In this document: piece by piece, positions 58,926 to 64,000 of the stretch
Layout: each line of letters begins with the position of its first letter
Numbering within the stretch: position 1 is the first letter of the stretch
From: Saccharomonospora sp. NB11
Lineage (GTDB): Bacteria; Actinomycetota; Actinomycetes; Mycobacteriales; Pseudonocardiaceae
Assembly: GCF_015910535.1 (NCBI RefSeq)
Contig: NZ_JACBJG010000001.1
Location: 124,001 to 188,000 of the forward strand
Reading direction: 5' to 3'
DNA: 64,000 bases
Notes under the pieces: generated by a model
What the model was told of the DNA's origin: nothing
Seen by the model: only the letters and a program-made list of their open reading frames with translations
Databases searched by the model: none
Translations under genes and position numbers: made by a program

Positions 58926-60146
58926 ATGCCCGAAGCCGTCATCGTGTCCGCCGCCCGCTCGCCCATCGGCAGGGCCCGCAAGGGCTCCCTCGTGGACATG
59001 CGTCCCGACGACCTCACCGCGCAGATGGTGCGCGCGGCACTGGACAAGGTTCCCCAGCTCGACCCCCACGACATCGACGACCTCATGCTCGGCTGCGGCC
59101 TGCCCGGCGGCGAGCAGGGTTTCAACATGGGCCGCGTCGTGGCCGTCCAGCTCGGTTACGACCACCTGCCCGGCTGCACCATCACCCGCTACTGCTCGTC
59201 CAGCTTGCAGACCACGCGCATGGCGCTGCACGCCATCAAGGCCGGCGAGGGTGACGTGTTCATCTCGGCCGGCGTCGAGACCGTGTCACGCGCCGCCAAG
59301 GGCACGTCCGACTCGTGGCCCGACACGCACAACCCGCTGTTCGCCGACGCCGAGGCCCGCACCGCGCAGGCCGCCGAGTCGGGGGCGGACGAGTGGACCG
59401 ACCCGCGCGCCGACGGGCTGCTGCCCGACATCTACATCCCCATGGGGCAGACCGCCGAGAACCTCGCACTGCACAAGGGAATCACCCGCCGCGAGATGGA
59501 CGAGTTCGCCGTGCGCTCGCAGAACCTCGCGGAGAAGGCCCTCGCCGACGGTTTCTGGGCCAAGGAGATCACGCCGGTGACCCTGCCGGACGGCACGGTC
59601 GTGTCGGCCGACGACAGCCCGCGCCCCGGCGTCACGATGGAGGGCGTCGAGGCCCTCAAGCCGGTGTTCCGCCCCGACGGCCGGATCACGGCGGGCAACG
59701 CGTGCCCGCTGAACGACGGCGCCGCCGCCCTGGTGATCATGAGCGACACCAAGGCGAAGGAACTCGGTATCACGCCGCTGGCGCGCATCGTGTCCACCGG
59801 CGTGTCCGGGCTGTCCCCGGAGATCATGGGGCTCGGGCCGGTGGAGGCGTCCAAGCGTGCCCTCGCCAACGCGGGCCTGACCATCGACGACATCGACCTC
59901 GTCGAGATCAACGAGGCGTTCGCCGCGCAGGTCATCCCCTCCTACCGCGACCTGGGCATCGACCTCGACAAGCTCAACGTCAACGGTGGCGCGATCGCCG
60001 TCGGTCACCCGTTCGGCATGACCGGCGCGCGGATCACCACGACGCTGATCAACTCGTTGCAGCACCACGACAAGCAGTTCGGACTCGAAACGATGTGCGT
60101 GGGCGGCGGCCAGGGCATGGCCATGGTGATCGAACGGCTGAGCTGA
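58926..60146 (+). CDS. fadA: acetyl-CoA C-acetyltransferase (thiolase)
   Basis: The 406-residue thiolase has the acyl-accepting Cys90 in TRYCSSSLQTTRMAL, NEAFAAQ near the middle and the C-terminal GHPFGMTGAR plus CVGGGQGMAMVIE with the second catalytic Cys. It catalyses the thiolytic last step of beta-oxidation or the reverse condensation. GAAGGAG precedes the ATG at 58926. A TetR-type operator sits directly upstream. The position matches fadA3 (Rv1074c) of M. tuberculosis. No beta-oxidation dehydrogenase is coupled to it here. Confidence 0.95.
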   Translation: MPEAVIVSAARSPIGRARKGSLVDMRPDDLTAQMVRAALDKVPQLDPHDIDDLMLGCGLPGGEQGFNMGRVVAVQLGYDHLPGCTITRYCSSSLQTTRMALHAIKAGEGDVFISAGVETVSRAAKGTSDSWPDTHNPLFADAEARTAQAAESGADEWTDPRADGLLPDIYIPMGQTAENLALHKGITRREMDEFAVRSQNLAEKALADGFWAKEITPVTLPDGTVVSADDSPRPGVTMEGVEALKPVFRPDGRITAGNACPLNDGAAALVIMSDTKAKELGITPLARIVSTGVSGLSPEIMGLGPVEASKRALANAGLTIDDIDLVEINEAFAAQVIPSYRDLGIDLDKLNVNGGAIAVGHPFGMTGARITTTLINSLQHHDKQFGLETMCVGGGQGMAMVIERLS

Positions 60147-60152
60147 GCCGAC

Positions 60153-60189
60153 CGAGGCGGTGCGTGCGCCGCGGCCACGCACCGCCTCG
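60153..60189. terminator. bidirectional terminator after thiolase
   Basis: CGAGGCGGTGCGTG (60153-60166) pairs perfectly with CACGCACCGCCTCG (60176-60189) around a nine-base loop between convergent genes. Confidence 0.85.
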
Positions 60190-60191
60190 AC

Positions 60192-60875
60192 TCACACCGA
60201 CCTCGGGTAACCGAGGCACAGCACCCGAGCGGGCTCGGAGTAGAACACCCCTCCGGCGGCGTCAGGCACGTCCTCGCACACGGCGACGGCGTCGGTGACC
60301 CCGTCCCGCACCGCCACCACGGCCACCTCCGCGCTCGGTTCGGCGCAGTTCACCTTCTCGATGTCCGCGAGACCCGTGTCGAGATGGGCGAGACAGTCCC
60401 CGGCCTTCACGTTGAGCGTGAGGCAGAGCTTGTTGCCCGCCGCGAAGTGGTACTCGTCGTAGTCGCCGTCCGGGCAGGGAGCAGACGTGCTGTCGAGATT
60501 GGCGGCCACGCGCCACAGCGCGTCGGCATCCGAACAGTCCGCGGCTCTCGCCACCGACGCGTCTTTCGACCGCCCCAGGGCGTCGACGGCCACACAGGCG
60601 CCCACGGCGACATCGGTGACGTTCGGGCGCTCCACGGTCTGCTGCTTCGTGACAAGCACGAGCACGAGACCCGCGACGGCCGTCACCAGCACCACGACGA
60701 CGGCGACGACGATTCCGACCTTGGACTGCCTCGGTGGGGTGGGAGGAGGCGGTGGCGGCGGAGGGCCGGTCGGGAGCTGGCCGTAGGCGGGTGGCACGTA
60801 CGACTGTCCGAACGAGCCGTGCGACGGCAGACCGGAATCAGGGCCGCCGGACCCGGCGGCGGGAGACGAAGTCAC
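60192..60875 (-). CDS. membrane-anchored protein with Pro-rich head and Cys-containing outer domain
   Basis: The 227-residue protein has a cytoplasmic Gly/Ser/Pro-rich segment containing a run of prolines, one membrane helix (VGIVVAVVVVLVTAVAGLVL) and an outer domain with about seven cysteines (GACVAVD, AADCSDAD, APCPDGDYDEYHFAAGNKLC, GDCLAHL, VNCAEPS). This layout resembles LppU-like or DUF-type actinobacterial proteins with septum-like architecture. The GTG at 60875 has GGGGAGG four bases upstream; a longer frame from 60962 has no usable site. Function is unknown. Confidence 0.72.
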   Translation of the reverse strand: MTSSPAAGSGGPDSGLPSHGSFGQSYVPPAYGQLPTGPPPPPPPPTPPRQSKVGIVVAVVVVLVTAVAGLVLVLVTKQQTVERPNVTDVAVGACVAVDALGRSKDASVARAADCSDADALWRVAANLDSTSAPCPDGDYDEYHFAAGNKLCLTLNVKAGDCLAHLDTGLADIEKVNCAEPSAEVAVVAVRDGVTDAVAVCEDVPDAAGGVFYSEPARVLCLGYPRSV

Positions 60876-61007
60876 GCGACCTCCCCAGACGTTCGACGGG
60901 CGGACCTCGCCCGACACCGGCGAAGGTTCGCGAGGATCAGCGTAGAACGTCGGCGACCTCACTCCTCACCGATGGGTCGAACCGAGATGAAACGGTCACG
61001 AACGAAA

Positions 61008-61043
61008 AAAGGGACGCCCGGCCACTCGGCCGGACGCCCCTTT
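61008..61043 (-). terminator. canonical intrinsic terminator of the Bax-inhibitor-like gene
   Basis: On the minus strand a 16-pair stem (two G-U pairs) with loop GAGT is followed by a six-T tract (complement of AAAAAA at 61005-61010). It lies 23 bases after the stop codon. Confidence 0.9.
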
Positions 61044-61065
61044 CGACGATGTGTCGCGAGGACCG

Positions 61066-61896
61066 TCAGTCCTGCTGCAGATACGACAGCAGTCGCAGGA
61101 TCTCCAGGTACAGCCACACGAGAGTGACCAGCAGACCGAACGCGACGAACCACGCGAACTTGGCCGGGACGCCCTGACGGATCGCCTCGTCGGCCATGTC
61201 GAAGTCGAGCAGGAAGCTGAACGCCGCGATCCCGATCACCACGAGGCTGAACACGATGGCCAGCGTGCTGCCGTCCCGCAGACCCGTGTTGACGCCGAAC
61301 AGGCTCAGCACGAGGTTCACCAGCATGACGATCGCGACCCCACCGAGGGCGCCGATCATCCACTTGCGGAACTTGGGCGTCACCTTGACGGCGCCGGTCT
61401 TGTAGACCACGAGCATCACCACGAACACCGCGGCGGTGCCGAGGATCGCCTGCAGCGCGATGCCCTCGTAGATCATCTCGAAGACGCCGGTGATGGCGCC
61501 CAGGAAGACACCTTCGGCGGCGGCGTAGGCGAGCGTCATCGGCGCGCTGGCCATCTGCTTGAAGATGATGACCAGAGACAGCACCAGACCGACGAGCATC
61601 CCGCCGATCATGGCGCCGGTGATGGCGCCCATCGAGCCCGCGGCGGCCTGCGACTGGGCCCAGATCGCCGTGAGGACACCGACGACCAGTGTCACGCCCA
61701 GCGAGATGCCGGTCTTCATGACCACGTCGTCGACCGTCATGGGGCGGCTGGCTTCGCCCGAAGGCGCCTGCGGAGCGCCGTACCCTGCCGGGGTTCCGTA
61801 GCCGGCCGGAGCGCCGGGGGGCTGGAAGCCCGCGTACGGAGCGCCCGCCGCACCCCTGGGCAGGTTGCGGAAGGCGGGGTTGCTGGAAGTTCGCAC
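61066..61896 (-). CDS. Bax inhibitor-1/YccA family membrane protein
   Basis: The 276-residue protein has a Gly/Pro/Tyr-rich cytoplasmic head (residues 1-50) and seven predicted membrane helices, with family features GVFLGAITGVFE, GALGGVAIVMLVN and FLLDFDMADEAI and the conserved acidic residues near LDFDMADE that form a pH-sensitive gate in the family. YccA proteins modulate membrane protease FtsH in E. coli. The GTG at 61896 has AGGAGG five bases upstream. It corresponds to Rv1072. A palindrome lies in its promoter. Confidence 0.9.
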   Translation of the reverse strand: MRTSSNPAFRNLPRGAAGAPYAGFQPPGAPAGYGTPAGYGAPQAPSGEASRPMTVDDVVMKTGISLGVTLVVGVLTAIWAQSQAAAGSMGAITGAMIGGMLVGLVLSLVIIFKQMASAPMTLAYAAAEGVFLGAITGVFEMIYEGIALQAILGTAAVFVVMLVVYKTGAVKVTPKFRKWMIGALGGVAIVMLVNLVLSLFGVNTGLRDGSTLAIVFSLVVIGIAAFSFLLDFDMADEAIRQGVPAKFAWFVAFGLLVTLVWLYLEILRLLSYLQQD

Positions 61897-62213
61897 CTGA
61901 TCCTCCTGGATCTTTCGGCACCTGCACGGATGTCAACGACCGCGTGCGCCGATTGGTTCCCTGCACTGTAGGTAAAGGCAACTTTACCTGTCCGAACGCC
62001 CACGGTAGGCGAACCGGCCGTCACGACGTCCCGTCGTGGGCATGTCGTCCGCATCCTTCCCGAAACGGCCCCCGCACGTCCACCGGCTGGCCGCTTGCCC
62101 TGGTGACGGGCGACACGCCATTCTCACGACGCGAGTGCAGCACCGGGCCGACGCGGCTGCCCTCCCACGCGTCGGCGTGATCGGTATCTCACTGACCTTG
62201 GGGGTTTCCACCC
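61897..62213. other. divergent promoter region with hairpin
   Basis: This 317-base gap between the Bax-inhibitor-like gene and the surface protein gene holds no recognised gene. It carries the palindrome at 61970-61989 and a perfect CACGACG/CGTCGTG hairpin at 62022-62038. The remaining bases show no clear element. Confidence 0.5.
61970..61989. promoter_or_regulatory. palindrome in spacer of a minus-strand promoter
   Basis: AGGTAAAGGCAACTTTACCT is a perfect 8-4-8 inverted repeat. It fills the 17-base spacer between candidate minus-strand -35 (GGACAG, 61988-61993) and -10 (TACAGT, 61965-61970) boxes of the Bax-inhibitor-like gene. It recalls iron boxes (AGGT...ACCT) but the half-site spacing is different. 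Confidence 0.55.
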
Positions 62214-63812
62214 GTGACTCGAAGACGTCCCACGCAGGCGCTCCGCCTCGTTCTCGTCGCCCTGCTCAGTGCCTTGTCGGTCGTCGTGGTCGCCCCGTCG
62301 GCCTCCGCGGCGGTCGAGGAAGGCATCGGGCACCGGACCGAACCGGGACAGTCCTGGGGCGGCCGGGACCGCGCCTACGACTGGCTCGGCTCCTACGTCG
62401 TGAACGGCGAGCACGTGTTCTGCGTGTCGTTCGCGCTGAAGGCACCCGACAGCAAAGAGCGGTACGAACCGGGCGACGAGCTGCTGACCAAGTGGGGCGA
62501 CCCGCTGCCCGACGACGTCGCCGCCAACATCTCGTACCTGTTGCTGCGTTACGGCGACACCCGGGACGCCGACGAGGCCGCCGCGCTGGCCCACCTCCTG
62601 CACTCCTGGACGGCCGCGCCCCGGAGCAAGGCCGACCTCGACCCGGCCAAGCCGTTCACGAAGATCGGCTACGACGTCGAGGGCCACTACGCGAAGCTGC
62701 CGGCCTCCGCGCAGCAGGCCGTGGAACGCCTGCGGGCCGACGCCGAGGCCAACCGCGGCCCGTGGACCGTGACGGCCACCGCCCCCGAAGGCGAGCAGTA
62801 CCTCGACACCCCGGCCGAGTGGTCCGTGACGGTCACCGGTCCCGAGGGCAAGGGCATCCCGGGTGTGGAGGTGCAGCTGACGCTGACCGACCTCGCCCCG
62901 GCAGGCGACCTCGGCGTCGAGGACCGTTCCGACAGCGACACCGAGGCCGATGCCGACACCGTTCCCAGCGCCGCCACCGACCAGGCCGACACCGACGCGG
63001 CCGGAGCCGCGGCGACCGGCGCCGACGAGGCCGAAGCGGGGGTGACCGACGGAAACGACGAGAACGCCGACGACTCCGACGAGACCTCCCCGGCGCAGCA
63101 GCAGCTCACGGTGACCACCGACGAGAACGGCACCGCGCGCATCAGCGCGAGCCCCACGGGCGAGCAGCCGGGCATCGTCGCCACGCTCAGCGCTCCCGCC
63201 GAGCGGCCCTACGTCCGCGACCCCGTCACCGCCGACACCCAGCGCGTGGTGTCGACCGGTGGCGAGCAGACCCTGACCGCCGAGGCGGCCACGAGCGCGG
63301 TGCCGACGCCCGGGATCGTGAAGGTGACGAAGGTGGACGAGGCCACCGGCGAGGGCATCGCCGGGGTTCCGCTGCGGATCACCGGCGAGGACCGAACCTC
63401 TCCGGCTCTGGCCGCCGACGGCACGGAACTCGTGGGCGAGGACGGGAAGCCGTTGGTCGTGACCACCGAGGGCGCCGACGGGGTCGTCACCGTCGAGAAC
63501 CTGCGCACGCCGCAGACCGTGTGTCTGATCGAGGTGTCGCCGCCGAACGGCTACGCCGACGCCTTCGACCCGGACGACCCACCGACGGCGTGCGGTGAGC
63601 TGAACCCGGGCGAGACGCTCGAACTGCGGATCACGAACGTCGCCGACGAGGTACCGCGCACCATTCCCGCGGGTGCGGAACGCACGGTGGCGCAGGCTGC
63701 GACCACCTCGGGTGCGCCGGTCAGCGCCCTGCTCACCCTGGGCGGGCTCGCGTTGGCGGTCGCCGCGCTCGCCGGTTGGCTCGCTCGGAAGCGCATTCTG
63801 CGGCAACGATGA
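62214..63812 (+). CDS. cell-surface adhesin-like protein with SpaA-type domain
   Basis: The 532-residue protein starts with a signal peptide (LRLVLVALLSALSVVVVAPS) and an N-terminal domain resembling thioester adhesin domains, with a Cys in EHVFCVSFAL but without the usual partner Gln motif. A long linker (residues about 235-285) is acidic and Ala/Asp/Glu-rich. A SpaA-like prealbumin fold (GIVKVTKVDEATGEGIAGVP, then VCLIEVSPPNGY) follows. The C-terminus has a membrane helix and basic tail (LARKRILRQR) preceded by AATTSGAPV, a degenerate sorting motif rather than LPxTG. GGGGG precedes the GTG at 62214. A sortase-like gene overlaps its stop. Confidence 0.75.
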   Translation: MTRRRPTQALRLVLVALLSALSVVVVAPSASAAVEEGIGHRTEPGQSWGGRDRAYDWLGSYVVNGEHVFCVSFALKAPDSKERYEPGDELLTKWGDPLPDDVAANISYLLLRYGDTRDADEAAALAHLLHSWTAAPRSKADLDPAKPFTKIGYDVEGHYAKLPASAQQAVERLRADAEANRGPWTVTATAPEGEQYLDTPAEWSVTVTGPEGKGIPGVEVQLTLTDLAPAGDLGVEDRSDSDTEADADTVPSAATDQADTDAAGAAATGADEAEAGVTDGNDENADDSDETSPAQQQLTVTTDENGTARISASPTGEQPGIVATLSAPAERPYVRDPVTADTQRVVSTGGEQTLTAEAATSAVPTPGIVKVTKVDEATGEGIAGVPLRITGEDRTSPALAADGTELVGEDGKPLVVTTEGADGVVTVENLRTPQTVCLIEVSPPNGYADAFDPDDPPTACGELNPGETLELRITNVADEVPRTIPAGAERTVAQAATTSGAPVSALLTLGGLALAVAALAGWLARKRILRQR

Positions 63813-64000
63813 CGGAACCTGACGACGAGACGGCCCGCACTGCCGACCACGACCGTCGCCGCTGGCGTCGGGCCTACCTGTTGGGGGTGGCCAGCGTCCT
63901 CGCGGTGGAGCTCGTGGTCGGCGGCGTGCTGGCGTTGCGATCGCCGACGGTCGTGGCGGGCACGGCCGTCCCCGGAGCCCCCACCGAGACACCGGTCCCG
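63809..64000 (+). CDS. probable class F sortase (N-terminal part, runs off window)
   Basis: The ATG at 63809 overlaps the preceding stop by four bases (ATGA). The visible 64 residues have a charged cytoplasmic start (TEPDDETARTADHDRRRWRR), a membrane helix (AYLLGVASVLAVELVVGGVL) and a Pro/Thr-rich linker, exactly the layout of class F sortases that follow surface-protein genes in actinobacteria. The catalytic His, Cys and Arg lie beyond the window, so the sortase call is inference from context. Other membrane-anchored proteins are possible. Confidence 0.5.
   Translation, partial: MTEPDDETARTADHDRRRWRRAYLLGVASVLAVELVVGGVLALRSPTVVAGTAVPGAPTETPVP

Noticed and set aside
61970-61989. Iron-dependent regulator (IdeR/DtxR) box
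   Set aside because: The AGGT and ACCT half-sites are too far apart compared with the known 19-bp iron box; kept only as an unassigned palindrome.

Overview
The window looks like the chromosome of a high-GC actinomycete, most likely a member of the Pseudonocardiaceae (Saccharomonospora/Amycolatopsis-like). The reasons are the strongly GC-rich third codon positions, the frequent GTG starts, a mycothiol S-conjugate amidase, type VII secretion (ESX) associated proteins, an actinobacterial LexA box, and a core gene order that I recognise from Mycobacterium tuberculosis Rv1072-Rv1112 (read here in reverse, with accessory genes inserted). No tRNA, rRNA, insertion sequence, prophage, CRISPR array or secondary-metabolite cluster is visible. 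The genus is inference.

Layout. 1-8 kb: the translation-associated ATPase YchF, a small lipoprotein, an Ada-AlkA fusion glycosylase overlapped by a methylguanine methyltransferase, and the convergent sbcDC nuclease operon with a perfect SOS box upstream. 8-24 kb: mostly core genes (rmuC, a DUF6542 protein, ispH, a lipid-droplet-type protein, xseAB, glpX, a ferredoxin-NADP reductase-like flavoprotein, fumC, a potassium channel, a TetR regulator, ATP-dependent DNA ligase, the GMP reductase guaB1, PIN-PhoH and a short-chain cis-prenyltransferase). 24-29 kb: hemolysin III, then a four-gene ESX accessory cassette (EspG, PPE-like, DUF3558 lipoprotein, small T7SS-type protein) with no secretion machinery. 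29-34 kb: a complete choline-to-glycine-betaine module (betaine aldehyde dehydrogenase, choline dehydrogenase and a BCCT transporter in one operon) divergent from a TetR/BetI-type repressor, with twin operators between them. 34-39 kb: a monooxygenase, an acetyltransferase, an MFS transporter and a divergent pair of secreted esterases related to polyhydroxyalkanoate breakdown. 39-46.5 kb: an acyl-CoA oxidase-like enzyme, a YyaL-type protein and a TetR/ABC-2 exporter unit. 46.5-61.9 kb: mca, DUF4307, greA, Lrp/hppD, ilvA, metB, a proline-rich membrane antigen, cbs, a secreted 5'-nucleotidase, a thiolase, a membrane-anchored protein and a Bax-inhibitor-like protein. The right end holds a surface protein directly overlapped by the start of a probable sortase that runs off the window.

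How genes work together. The left end is a DNA repair neighbourhood (alkylation repair, SbcCD, RmuC, exonuclease VII, ligase). The bet operon imports choline and oxidises it to the compatible solute glycine betaine. metB and cbs form the two-step transsulfuration route around cystathionine. Lrp and HppD form a divergent tyrosine-catabolism unit.

Outside genes, the most unusual feature is a dispersed 21-bp minisatellite-like repeat family found at five intergenic loci (about 1.7, 21.8, 28.75, 36.7 and 41.4-41.7 kb), the longest with nine head-to-tail units. Several copies fold into strong hairpins. Many well-formed terminators and TetR-type palindromes are also visible and are listed individually.
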